From Pradoshia eiseniae (lineage in GTDB: Bacteria > Bacillota > Bacilli > Bacillales > Pradoshiaceae): a stretch of 38,705 nucleotides of DNA. The position numbers and the translations under genes were made by a program. The stretch is taken from NCBI RefSeq assembly GCF_002946355.1, contig NZ_PKOZ01000018.1, positions 1-38,705 of the forward strand, given 5' to 3'. This document shows, in pieces, positions 22,922 to 30,857 of the stretch (position 1 is the stretch's first letter; every line of letters starts with the position of its first letter). The notes under the pieces were generated by a model. That model did not search any database. It was not told the origin of the DNA and saw only the letters and a program-made list of their open reading frames with translations.

Positions 22922-23563
22922 CTAAAACTCTTTACTCCACTCGTCATCTAAAATAGGACCATCTTCAGCGATATACTCAATAATAACCGAACCGCTTTGT
23001 AATTTCCCTTCGCTTTGAAGGAAAGATATGAATTCATCAACGAATTTTTCGTCCTCGTCGCTCTTTTTTCGAGGAACAGTAATTCGGATAGTAGGAGCAA
23101 CATCAAACTCTGCATAACTTTTAGGATTAAGAGGATCAATACCTAATTCATTCCCTATTGTTTCATTGTTAAAGAAAACGTGGAAATCAGTTGTTTCTTT
23201 AAGATTCTCTTTAATGAATGGACCTATTTCAGTTTTAATGTCATTCGTCCATTTATCGGCAATGTAAGTATCAACCATTTGTTTTTTTTCATCATCATAA
23301 TAAACCAAAAATTGTGTATTGGTTATTTTCTCTCTAACCTTTGCGGCATATTCAAATTCAAAGTTCCCCATATTATCAAATAGAGTGTCATAGACTTCGA
23401 AGTTATCATTAAAATATTCTTCTAAATATTGCTCTGCTTGGATTCTTACTTGTTCTTCTTTATCTTTATCAGGCGTCATTCCTAATAGAAAAGAAACTAT
23501 AAGTAGTCCAATTCCTGCTACGATAGCACCCAAGAAAAATAGTGGGATTAGATATTTTTTCAA
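22922..23563 (-). CDS. Membrane-anchored extracytoplasmic protein, unknown function
   Basis: 213 residues from TTG 23563, with AGGAGAGGGGG upstream. One N-terminal hydrophobic segment (about 5-28, ending LLGMTPDKDKEEQ) acts as an anchor or uncleaved signal; there is no lipobox cysteine. The rest is acidic and soluble (EEYFNDNFEVYDTLFDNMGNF, KFVDEFISFLQSEGK, and a closing DDEWSKEF) and should lie outside the membrane. The pattern looks like a conserved uncharacterised Bacillus protein, but I cannot name a family. Single gene on its strand. Confidence 0.75.
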   Translation of the reverse strand: MKKYLIPLFFLGAIVAGIGLLIVSFLLGMTPDKDKEEQVRIQAEQYLEEYFNDNFEVYDTLFDNMGNFEFEYAAKVREKITNTQFLVYYDDEKKQMVDTYIADKWTNDIKTEIGPFIKENLKETTDFHVFFNNETIGNELGIDPLNPKSYAEFDVAPTIRITVPRKKSDEDEKFVDEFISFLQSEGKLQSGSVIIEYIAEDGPILDDEWSKEF

Positions 23564-23616
23564 TGAAAGCCCCCTCTCCTTTTAAACCATTTTATCACAA
23601 AATTACAAATTATTAT

Positions 23617-23760
23617 GCTGTCGTTGGTTTTGACAAACGTGCGATAAGAACGTAGGAGAAGACTGGCTTTATGAGGAGGGCAGGATTTGGCAAGGGAATA
23701 AAAGCAAATTCCTATAACTTTATTAGTATGGCTAAAGATTGGAGTTGGGAAGAAAATTAG
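23617..23760 (+). pseudogene. C-terminal fragment of a GNAT acetyltransferase gene
   Basis: The frame reads AVVGFDKRAIRT, a TAG stop, EKTGFMRRAGFGKGIKANSY, then NFISMAKDWSWEEN and TAG. It aligns with the last third of the intact GNAT at 9510-9986 (AVVEFNKRAIRTYEKIGFKK, NTYNFIIMAKDW). The N-terminal two thirds are missing; the break lies in the upstream region of the 22922-23563 gene. The TAG at codon 13 replaces the conserved Tyr. A family B repeat starts at the very next base after the stop. Confidence 0.85.
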
Positions 23761-23809
23761 TTATTCAACAACAGCGTCATTAATTTAAGGAGGATTAGTG
23801 CTCTTTTCT
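23761..23809 (+). repeat. Family B intergenic repeat, second best copy
   Basis: TTATTCAACAACAGCGTCAT, TAATTTAAGGAGGATTAG and TGCTCTTTTCT align along the whole length with 10551-10602, but the stem has decayed (CAGCGTCATTAAT against ATTAGTGCTC). Its AAGGAGG looks like a ribosome-binding site but lies 28 nt before the next start codon. Confidence 0.7.
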
Positions 23810-23822
23810 GTTGAACTAATTT

Positions 23823-24872
23823 ATGAAAGAAAATGGCCGGTTAGCGGATATTAGGGAGATGAATCATTTGGGGAATCTTGAAAAATTAATTGCTTGGGTA
23901 GAGGATATTAAGGAGAAAAACAGGAGCAGTGCAACGGCATTATATATTATGAAAGATAACGAAATAATATTGGAGCACTATAATGGTTATCATTCCAATA
24001 CTTCTGGTTCGGCACCAATCACCAGTTCTTCACAATTTAACGTAGCTTCTGCAAGAAAGAGCTACCTTGGTTTAGTGGTTGCTTATGCCCTTTATGAGGG
24101 GAAAATCAAGAGCCTCGATGACTGCGCAATAGATTATTTTGGAGACATGGATGAACAGTTGCTAGGAAGAACAACCATACGCCACTTAGTCACCCACTCA
24201 CATGGGCTGGACAAAAGAGAGGATGGCACTATTTTTCGAGAGTTTGAACCAGGCCAGGGATGGGCTTATAGAAGAATCAATATTGACATGATGATAAGGC
24301 TGGTAAATCGTCTATTTAATAGGAGTTTTCCGGAATTTTTAGAGGAAAGGGTGTTTTCGCCTTTAGGATTCAAAGAAACTGCTTGGCAGACAAAAGAGAA
24401 GGAATCATTAGTGAAACAAATTGATGATCCAAATGCGGAAGGTTCATTCAATTTAGGGAAGTATGCTGATGGGACGGAGACTAACTTACATACCTCGGCT
24501 CGGGAGTTTGCCGAATGGGGGAATCTGCACTTGAATAAAGGGTTTGCCAATGGTAAGCAAATTGTTCCGAGTGAAGTGATTGAAATGGCCACACAAGTTC
24601 AAAGCCCTTTATACGATGATCAAAAGCTTCCCCAAAATGGGTTGTTTTGGTTTGTGCAAGGAACTCCTGCTGCACATAGTGAGCTTGGTGAAAGAGTTCC
24701 AGAAGGATCCTATCAAATATTAGGAGTAACAGGCCCAACTATCCTTGTTATTCCAAAATATAATGTGGTCGTCGCAAAGATGTATAACAAACGCTATAAC
24801 TATGGCGGAGATAACTACCTTTACTATTTAAGGGAGTTTAGTAATCTGGTTGCAGACACTTTCCGGGAATAA
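23823..24872 (+). CDS. Serine hydrolase of the class C beta-lactamase / esterase family
   Basis: 349 residues if ATG 23823 is used. The start is uncertain because the nearest AGGAGG is part of a repeat; ATG 23859 (MNHLGNLEKL) is an alternative. The catalytic SxxK is clear in NVASARKSYLG (S76, K79). The second motif region reads GQGWAYRRINIDMM, with Tyr149 kept but Arg at the usual Asn of YxN. The third motif reads GVTGPT instead of HTG. There is no signal peptide, so it is probably cytoplasmic. Family members act as esterases, D-amino-peptidases or penicillin-binding enzymes. With these motif changes a true beta-lactamase is unlikely. Confidence 0.8.
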   Translation: MKENGRLADIREMNHLGNLEKLIAWVEDIKEKNRSSATALYIMKDNEIILEHYNGYHSNTSGSAPITSSSQFNVASARKSYLGLVVAYALYEGKIKSLDDCAIDYFGDMDEQLLGRTTIRHLVTHSHGLDKREDGTIFREFEPGQGWAYRRINIDMMIRLVNRLFNRSFPEFLEERVFSPLGFKETAWQTKEKESLVKQIDDPNAEGSFNLGKYADGTETNLHTSAREFAEWGNLHLNKGFANGKQIVPSEVIEMATQVQSPLYDDQKLPQNGLFWFVQGTPAAHSELGERVPEGSYQILGVTGPTILVIPKYNVVVAKMYNKRYNYGGDNYLYYLREFSNLVADTFRE

Positions 24873-24949
24873 AGTAGAATTGCTAATTAAACTAATCATG
24901 AAAGAATTATTGGTGTTGAGCTGTTGTAAATACACTAGGGGGAGCAAAA

Positions 24950-25303
24950 TTGAATGATGAAGCCTTAAATCGGGTTTATATTAATTGGCAAGAGAAGCTT
25001 GACAATAATGAATGGTACTTTCATGATGCATTCAATTCACTTGTTAAAGATATGAATTCAGAACAAGCATTTGCTTATATACCGAATATAATACAGATGC
25101 TTCTGCAATTAGAGGAAGAGTACTTGATATGGGAGACCATCTATTTTCTTCTGCAAGTATACGGCATAGCCAATACGACAGAAATTCATCCTGAACTGAA
25201 AAACAACTGGAAATCTCTTGCACAGCATATCTCAAACTTTCCTGATGCATATGAAATACCATTTAAGGAACTAGTAAGAGACTTGAGATTTAATGAAGAA
25301 TGA
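24950..25303 (+). CDS. Hypothetical small acidic protein
   Basis: 117 residues from TTG 24950 with GGGGGAG upstream. The protein is acidic, aromatic-rich and predicted all-helical (NWQEKLDNNEWYFHDAFNSLVKDM, IIQMLLQLEEEYLIWETIYFLLQ). Such helical proteins sometimes turn out to be immunity or antitoxin proteins, but no toxin gene is next to it. No family recognised. It follows the serine hydrolase by 77 nt. Confidence 0.6.
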   Translation: MNDEALNRVYINWQEKLDNNEWYFHDAFNSLVKDMNSEQAFAYIPNIIQMLLQLEEEYLIWETIYFLLQVYGIANTTEIHPELKNNWKSLAQHISNFPDAYEIPFKELVRDLRFNEE

Positions 25304-25432
25304 CGGAGTTTTATTTGTTACTAGATAGGGGGTGGATAGTTTTACTATAAGAATTAGTTTCATTTATATTTTTAGTGGTATGTTAATAGCTTTTATTCTA
25401 TTTTAAAAGCATCTGCTAGGTTAAAAATTACC

Positions 25433-25479
25433 TGAAAAAAGAAACCGAATGAATCACAGTTTCTCTGATTCATTCGGTT
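25433..25479 (-). terminator. Terminator overlapping the 3' end of the DUF1232 gene
   Basis: AACCGAATGAATCA and TGATTCATTCGGTT form a perfect 14-bp stem, followed on the minus strand by TCTTTTTTC. The promoter-proximal arm encodes the last residues of the gene (EPNESEKL-stop). Confidence 0.9.
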
Positions 25480-25909
25480 CTTCTTGTTGCTCTGGTTCGA
25501 TCGTGATGGTCTGTTTCTCGCTCCAGAGTTTGTATTTTTCCAGGTCGTCTTGAATTTGCTTGACTGTAAAGGCAATAACCGCTGCATCATCCGCGAAGCC
25601 GAGACCGAAAAGGATATCCGGTATGACGTCAATGGGTGTGACGAAATAGAGGATGGCCGCGATGATAGCCAGGATGGAGCGGGTGGGGATTTCAGTGTAT
25701 TCTTTTTTGGCATAGGAGCGGAACATGCCAAACAGCAGCTGTAATGGCTCCCAGACACCTTCAAGATGGGTGCGATTTTTGGCTGATTTCTTGTCTGCGC
25801 TGTCTAATAGTTCGTTTGATTTTTCTGTATTGCCTAAATAGGATTTGGCTTTTTCGAGATACTTGCCGAGTGAGAAAGATTCCTTTGGTTCTTTTGTTTC
25901 TTTCGCCAT
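25454..25909 (-). CDS. YkvA/DUF1232-family protein
   Basis: 151 residues from ATG 25909 (GGAGGA upstream). The central DUF1232 domain (about 80-120) has the typical TRSILAIIAAILYFVTPIDVIPD followed by GLGFADDAAVIAF. The PIDVIPD turn between two hydrophobic helices defines the family. It is flanked by charged, soluble arms. The function of YkvA proteins is not established. The lipase gene lies 94 nt upstream on the same strand with no terminator between them, so the two may share a transcript. Confidence 0.85.
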   Translation of the reverse strand: MAKETKEPKESFSLGKYLEKAKSYLGNTEKSNELLDSADKKSAKNRTHLEGVWEPLQLLFGMFRSYAKKEYTEIPTRSILAIIAAILYFVTPIDVIPDILFGLGFADDAAVIAFTVKQIQDDLEKYKLWSEKQTITIEPEQQEEPNESEKL

Positions 25910-26003
25910 AGTCTTTCCTCCAATGTTTTTACTTCCCTTTATTTTAATCGAAATAGAGGGTGCTTACAATTCTTCGTACCCGTTTTTGGAGGAAGTGAAT
26001 CTT

Positions 26004-27464
26004 TCAGGCGAAAAGATAAACCGATCGTACGATGGTTCTGTTGAAGGCTTTGCCGTGCTCATTTACCCCCTCGATGTCTGCGGTGATCGTATAGGTGCCT
26101 TCTTTTGTGATGGTTGGCAGATAGCCAAGCGTCTGTCCTTGTGCTTGGGTGATGAAGGTATGGATAAGCGCCCTGCTGCGGTCAGTGATTCTCCATTGAC
26201 ATGTATATTTGGCCTTCTGATTTCCTTGGATTTGCAGGGGACTCCCCTTCTTCATCATGGCTGGAAGGGCGTGCTGCACAGGGCTGGGTAATTGGATGTT
26301 AGCGATAAATAGGTAAGCATCATTGGTGATTGATTGCAAGGAGAGCTCCCAGATGCCTTCCTCTGCTTCATCGATGTTAAATGGGTGGAGCCATGCTCCT
26401 CCGAAATAGGTGTGAGAAGGAATGGCTATCGGTTTTTCCGGCTGAACGGACATGCCTGTTGGGGAGAGAAGCGACAGTCTTGTATCACGCGAGGCGCTTA
26501 AGACGAAAAAGTCACCCTTTGCCTTCTCCTCAATAGCAAAGGAATGCTTGGCGGGTTGGCTGGCCGGAAGGGGTCCGCCTCGGATGATATGATTCGCCTC
26601 CATTTCGAGCGGTTCAGCTGGCAGCGGTCCCTTCATCTGTGTGGAAGAGAGTTCCGTGCTTTTGATGAGTGGTTCTACCCTTGAGAAAAAGCGAGACCCG
26701 ATTCGTACACTATCATGGTCAAGAGCTGGATCCGTGAATAAATGCCTTCCGTATGAAAGGACAGTACTCCATACATTTACAAGACCATCATTTTCGCCAT
26801 AACTAGACAGATAGGCCCCACCTAATGACAGGCTTGAGAATTTAGGGCCATGACTCGCACCGGCTGCTGTAAAATAAGAATTCTTGGCTGTATTTTGATG
26901 CTTATCCGTTATCTTGCGGAAATATGCCATTTCTCCAGTCTGCAAGGAAAAAGTCCCATCATCATTTTGACCCAGCAAATCGGCGAGCCAGGCAGCATAC
27001 CAGCTGAATGACAGGTCGGCCAAATGGGATCCGCTATGCGGAGCTGACAAGGTGAAGACACGCCCGGCATATGGATGGGCCTCATAATGAATGAGCGCCG
27101 CTTGAGTATCAATACCGCCTTTGCTATGAGCGATAATATTCACTTTTTGCCCGAAATGAGTTGAAATCTCTTTTAATAAACCGGAAAGTAATTTTCCATT
27201 ATCCCATTGATTGCGTGAACCGGATCCATCAGAATCATAGAGCTCGACAAAGACGGATTGGTAGCCGGCATCCCGTGCGACTCTTTCCATATCATTGATT
27301 CCATAATAAATCGTTTCGCCAAACCAGCTATTGGCTGAGCTGTTTCTTCCTTGAACGAAAACGATTGGCGGATAAGAGGGGTTCCGTGTTAGTGGAGCTT
27401 CACCTAAAAACCATTCACCTGGGGCGGTTTGTCGATTAATGAGAATCACTCCCTTTTCAGTCAT
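26004..27464 (-). CDS. Alpha/beta-hydrolase lipase with C-terminal beta-rich region
   Basis: 486 residues. The hydrolase part (about 30-260) shows the oxyanion region FVQGRNSSANSW, the nucleophile elbow AHSKGG (S114), the following TLSAPHSGSHLAD, the acid D226 in YGENDGLV and the base H250 in LDHDSVRIG. AxSxG in place of GxSxG is usual in Bacillus lipases. The remaining 220 residues are predicted mostly beta, ending in a domain like an Ig fold (KEGTYTITADIEGV). There is no signal peptide, and a stop codon lies seven codons upstream of the ATG in the same frame, so no secretion signal has been missed there. The ATG has a weak ribosome-binding site. A strong GGGAGTGA lies just inside the frame, followed by an ATT codon, so the real start is uncertain. 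Confidence 0.75.
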   Translation of the reverse strand: MTEKGVILINRQTAPGEWFLGEAPLTRNPSYPPIVFVQGRNSSANSWFGETIYYGINDMERVARDAGYQSVFVELYDSDGSGSRNQWDNGKLLSGLLKEISTHFGQKVNIIAHSKGGIDTQAALIHYEAHPYAGRVFTLSAPHSGSHLADLSFSWYAAWLADLLGQNDDGTFSLQTGEMAYFRKITDKHQNTAKNSYFTAAGASHGPKFSSLSLGGAYLSSYGENDGLVNVWSTVLSYGRHLFTDPALDHDSVRIGSRFFSRVEPLIKSTELSSTQMKGPLPAEPLEMEANHIIRGGPLPASQPAKHSFAIEEKAKGDFFVLSASRDTRLSLLSPTGMSVQPEKPIAIPSHTYFGGAWLHPFNIDEAEEGIWELSLQSITNDAYLFIANIQLPSPVQHALPAMMKKGSPLQIQGNQKAKYTCQWRITDRSRALIHTFITQAQGQTLGYLPTITKEGTYTITADIEGVNEHGKAFNRTIVRSVYLFA

Positions 27465-27575
27465 GCATCTAATATATGAAAAATATCAAAGTATACAGCC
27501 GGTGACAACGGGCATCAGTCCTATCGTGCGTAAATTTCTTCCAATCAGCTTGTATATAATCCAAATAGGATGACC

Positions 27576-27598
27576 ATAATGGAGTGGGTATCCATTAT
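27576..27598. promoter_or_regulatory. Perfect dyad upstream of miaA, possible operator
   Basis: ATAATGGA and TCCATTAT form a perfect 8-bp inverted repeat with a 7-nt centre. No T run follows, so it is not a terminator. It lies 68 nt before the miaA start, between miaA and the divergent lipase gene. Confidence 0.35.
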
Positions 27599-27665
27599 CC
27601 TTATTCGTTCCAGAACCGATTTCATGGTAAAATAATAAAAAAACATAGGGCAGTGAGAGATACAT

Positions 27666-28616
27666 ATGGATAAACAAAAACTAATCGTCATCATTGGACC
27701 GACTGCCGTTGGCAAGACGAAGCTCTCTATTGAACTCGCTAAACGGTTTGGCGGAGAGATTATAAGCGGTGATTCGGCTCAGATTTTCAGAGGAATGGAT
27801 ATTGGTACCGCGAAAATCCGAGAGGACGAGATGGAAGGAATCCCGCATCACTTAATTGATGAAAGAGAAGCGGGCGAATCCTATACCGTCTATGAGTTCA
27901 AGGAAGCGGTGCAGAAGGCGATTGAAGAGATTGCGAGCAGGGGGCATATTCCGATTATCGTCGGCGGCACAGGGCTGTATATCCAATCGGTCTTATATGA
28001 TTATCAATTCCCTGAAACCGCCGCAAACCCGCAAATCAGGGCGGAGCTAGAAGAGAAGGCTGAGAAAGAAGGGCGAGACGCTCTTTACGAAACATTAAAG
28101 GAGATTGATCCTGAAGCCGCAGAAAAGATTCATCCGAATAACGTAAAACGGGTCGTCCGTGCGCTGGAGGTTTACTACACATCAGGAGTCCGCTTCAGTG
28201 AACAACAGCTTTCCGCCGATAAAACGGAAAATTATGATGCAGCCGTCATCGGTTTGACGATGGAACGGGAGCTCCTTTATAACCGAATCAATCAGCGAGT
28301 CGACATCATGATGGAATCTGGTTTAGAGGAAGAGGTCCGGAAATTCTATGATCGAGGGCTGATGGATTCACAATCCTTGCAGGCAATCGGCTATAAGGAG
28401 TTTAATGGGTATTTTCAAGGGAAAGAAACCATTGAACAGGTTGCAAATGCCATCAAGCAGAACTCCAGAAGGTTTGCGAAAAGACAATTTACATGGTTCC
28501 GTAATAAAATGGATGTAAATTGGTTCGATATGTCCGATATAGACCATATCGATGGAAAAATAGAAGAAATATCCGCTTATGTGGCAGGAATGCTCCATTT
28601 AAAAGCGAATAGATAA
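27666..28616 (+). CDS. miaA: tRNA dimethylallyltransferase MiaA
   Basis: 316 residues from ATG 27666. It transfers a dimethylallyl group to A37 of tRNAs that read UNN codons, the first step to ms2i6A. The Walker A-like loop GPTAVGKT (11-18) is at the N-terminus, then [35 protein letters not shown], and the C-terminal [11 protein letters not shown] and KRQFTWFRN that contact tRNA. Length and order match the family. hfq follows 29 nt later, the conserved miaA-hfq operon of Bacillus. Confidence 0.98.
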   Translation: MDKQKLIVIIGPTAVGKTKLSIELAKRFGGEIISGDSAQIFRGMDIGTAKIREDEMEGIPHHLIDEREAGESYTVYEFKEAVQKAIEEIASRGHIPIIVGGTGLYIQSVLYDYQFPETAANPQIRAELEEKAEKEGRDALYETLKEIDPEAAEKIHPNNVKRVVRALEVYYTSGVRFSEQQLSADKTENYDAAVIGLTMERELLYNRINQRVDIMMESGLEEEVRKFYDRGLMDSQSLQAIGYKEFNGYFQGKETIEQVANAIKQNSRRFAKRQFTWFRNKMDVNWFDMSDIDHIDGKIEEISAYVAGMLHLKANR

Positions 28617-28645
28617 ATATAGAGAGAAATGAGGAGGCAAAAATC

Positions 28646-28873
28646 ATGAAACAAGGAATTAACATTCAAGATCAAATTTTGAATCAGCTCCGCAAGGAAA
28701 ACATTTTTGTGACCATCTTCCTTTTAAACGGGTTTCAATTAAGAGGGCTTATCAAAGGCTTTGATAATTTCACTGTCTTAATCGAAACAGAGGGCAAGCA
28801 GCAACTGGTGTATAAGCATGCGATTTCAACTTTTGCTCCTCAAAAAAATGTGCAAATTGACCTTGAAGGTTAA
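28646..28873 (+). CDS. hfq: RNA chaperone Hfq
   Basis: 75 residues (B. subtilis 73) from ATG 28646 with GAGGAGG upstream. The Sm fold is complete: helix [19 protein letters not shown], Sm1 with [22 protein letters not shown], and Sm2 [10 protein letters not shown]. It forms a hexameric ring that binds small RNAs and mRNAs. There is no long C-terminal tail, as usual in Firmicutes. Second gene of the miaA-hfq operon. Confidence 0.98.
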   Translation: MKQGINIQDQILNQLRKENIFVTIFLLNGFQLRGLIKGFDNFTVLIETEGKQQLVYKHAISTFAPQKNVQIDLEG

Positions 28874-28887
28874 GAAATAATACAAGA

Positions 28888-28923
28888 AACAGGTTCGGGG
28901 GTTCACCTTGAGCCTGTTTTTTT
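28888..28923 (+). terminator. Terminator of miaA-hfq
   Basis: AACAGGTTC pairs with GAGCCTGTT (one G-T wobble), followed by seven T residues. The 230 nt from here to spoVK show no recognised element; a sigma-E promoter is expected there but I could not place one. Confidence 0.85.
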
Positions 28924-29152
28924 ATGTCATCCCGGAAATGAGGGGAATACCATCTTTTACGTCTTTATTAGGAGTCGGGGGAATATATATAAAGAAGGCA
29001 ATTATTTTCCGGGAAAGCGCAGGATATGACAATAGACCTGCTCATGCCGGAGAAAAAGCGTATTCTTTGGGAGATAAAGAAGGCTGATGTCCTATTCTGA
29101 CCTAGAATTGTCGAAATGAAGGGAAGAAGCCTTGGCATAATGAGGTGATAAG

Positions 29153-30109
29153 GTGGAAAAGCAGCCCATGCGCGTGAGAAATAATGGACAAATAAACGTC
29201 GTGTTAAAGAGTGACCACACAAAGAAGCTTGAGAAGCCGTTAATATCAGCCCCGCTAACGACACGGGAAATACCGTCCCACCATATTGCTCTGAAGGAAA
29301 TTGAGGATGAATTAAATCAGCTGGTCGGCATGGACGAAATGAAACGTGTAATCAAGGAAATATATGCGTGGATTTATGTGAATAAGCAAAGGGAAGCGGC
29401 AGGGCTCAAAACGCAAAAGCAAGCCTTGCATATGATGTTTAAGGGTAATCCGGGTACAGGCAAGACAACGGTGGCAAGGCTGATTGGGAAATTATTCGTA
29501 AAGATGAATGTCTTATCCAAGGGCCACTTGATTGAAGCGGAGCGAGCGGACCTTGTAGGGGAATATATCGGGCACACCGCACAGAAAACCCGGGATTTGA
29601 TCAAGAAGGCTATTGGTGGAATCTTATTTGTGGATGAAGCCTACTCTCTTGGCCGCGGGGGAGAGAAGGACTTTGGAAAGGAAGCGATTGACACGCTTGT
29701 GAAGCATATGGAGGACCGCCAGCATGAATTCATCCTCATTCTTGCCGGGTACTCACAGGAGATGAATCATTTCCTGACATTGAATCCAGGCCTGCATTCG
29801 CGCTTTCCTATTGTCATTGATTTCCCGGACTACTCGGTCGAACAATTGATGGATATTGCGGCAAGGATGCTGGCTGAAAGGCAATATACCTTTTCGGCTG
29901 ATGCGGGCAGGCAGCTGCGAGAGCATTTATATACGCTAACGAGTGTCCTTAGGCTATCGACATTCTCGAATGGCCGCTATATACGCAACGTCATTGAACG
30001 TTCTATCCGGGCTCATGCCATGCGCCTTTTGATGAATGATCAATTTGACCGGAAGGAATTAATGACATTGCGGAGCAGTGATTTGGATTTTGAATCAGAG
30101 GAATACTAA
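29153..30109 (+). CDS. spoVK: Stage V sporulation AAA ATPase SpoVK
   Basis: 318 residues from GTG 29153 (GAGGTGAT upstream); B. subtilis SpoVK has 322. It is an AAA ATPase of the CbxX/CfqX type needed for late spore maturation in the mother cell. The core has ELNQLVGMDEMKRVIKEIYAW, Walker A GNPGTGKT (98-105), Walker B GGILFVDEAYSL (D161, E162), and NPGLHSRFPIVIDFPDYS with the arginine finger region. SNGRYIRNVIERSIRAHAMRL is the sensor-2 helix. Position after hfq is conserved in Bacillus. Confidence 0.95.
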   Translation: MEKQPMRVRNNGQINVVLKSDHTKKLEKPLISAPLTTREIPSHHIALKEIEDELNQLVGMDEMKRVIKEIYAWIYVNKQREAAGLKTQKQALHMMFKGNPGTGKTTVARLIGKLFVKMNVLSKGHLIEAERADLVGEYIGHTAQKTRDLIKKAIGGILFVDEAYSLGRGGEKDFGKEAIDTLVKHMEDRQHEFILILAGYSQEMNHFLTLNPGLHSRFPIVIDFPDYSVEQLMDIAARMLAERQYTFSADAGRQLREHLYTLTSVLRLSTFSNGRYIRNVIERSIRAHAMRLLMNDQFDRKELMTLRSSDLDFESEEY

Positions 30110-30110
30110 G

Positions 30111-30136
30111 AAAAGCAGCGATTATTCGCTGCTTTT
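30111..30136. terminator. Bidirectional terminator shared by spoVK and the TRIC gene
   Basis: AAAAGCAGCGA and TCGCTGCTTTT form a perfect 11-bp stem with a 4-nt loop. The spoVK stop is 2 nt before it, and the last codons of the minus-strand gene (ending at 30122) are inside it. Confidence 0.85.
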
Positions 30137-30733
30137 CTGCATCCGGATGACGGGTAAATGCCAATTATTCAGATACGAGAGCATCCGCAGGCCTGTGACC
30201 GCGATAAATAGAATCCACAGCTGTACATTAGTTGTCAAGAGTCCTGTGCCAATGAGAAGTCCGGCAATGCCGGCCCAAATGGCATAAATCTCCGATTGCA
30301 GCAGTATGGGCTTGCGTCCTGCGAGCACATCTCGCACGATTCCGCCGCCGCTTCCTGTTAGAATGGCGGCAAAGATGACGGCCAAAAGGGGCGCATCCAT
30401 ATCGACGGCCTTCAAAGCCCCTTGAACAGCGAAGGCGCTTAGACCGATGGCATCGAAGATATTCCCCCATTTATTCCAATGGGGCATAAGCGACTGATGG
30501 AAGACGCAGGTCAAGCTGATAGAAATAAACGCTATCAAGAACAAACGGTCCTGATGCCACAGCTGGGAGAGCGGAATGCCGAGGAGGATATTTCTGACCG
30601 CCCCTCCTCCAAATGCTGTGACGAATCCCAATAAATAAATGCCGAACAAATCATACTCCTCTTCCATAGCAACAAGTGCGCCGCTAATCGCAAAGGCAAT
30701 TGTCCCGATGATACTTAACAATTCCCAACTCAT
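30122..30733 (-). CDS. Prokaryotic TRIC-type cation channel (UPF0126)
   Basis: 203 residues from ATG 30733 (GAGGGAT upstream). It has seven membrane helices built as two tandem repeats. Each repeat starts with a glycine-rich kinked helix: TAFGGGAVRNILLG and LTGSGGGIVRDVLAG, the GGGxxR(N/D) hallmark of the family. TRIC proteins form homotrimeric potassium-permeable channels; the closest B. subtilis relative would be YvgT-like. The gene is inserted on the opposite strand between spoVK and hflX, which are neighbours in B. subtilis. Confidence 0.9.
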   Translation of the reverse strand: MSWELLSIIGTIAFAISGALVAMEEEYDLFGIYLLGFVTAFGGGAVRNILLGIPLSQLWHQDRLFLIAFISISLTCVFHQSLMPHWNKWGNIFDAIGLSAFAVQGALKAVDMDAPLLAVIFAAILTGSGGGIVRDVLAGRKPILLQSEIYAIWAGIAGLLIGTGLLTTNVQLWILFIAVTGLRMLSYLNNWHLPVIRMQKSSE

Positions 30734-30796
30734 GTATTTATCCCTCTTTTTTTCCTAAAAAATGAACTATTTTATATTATCACCTACATTGAAGGT

Positions 30797-30824
30797 TTGG
30801 AACGGTTTATTTTTTTGGTATGAT
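30797..30824 (+). promoter_or_regulatory. hflX promoter
   Basis: TTGGAA, a 16-bp spacer and TATGAT (5 of 6), 33 nt before the ATG of hflX. Confidence 0.55.
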
Positions 30825-30857
30825 AAGAAAATGACATCGTATATAGGAAGTGACTTA

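Noticed and set aside
23785-23803. AAGGAGG followed by GTG 23798 as start of a longer serine hydrolase
   Set aside because: The GTG frame stops after 18 codons and is not the hydrolase frame; the AAGGAGG belongs to a family B repeat.
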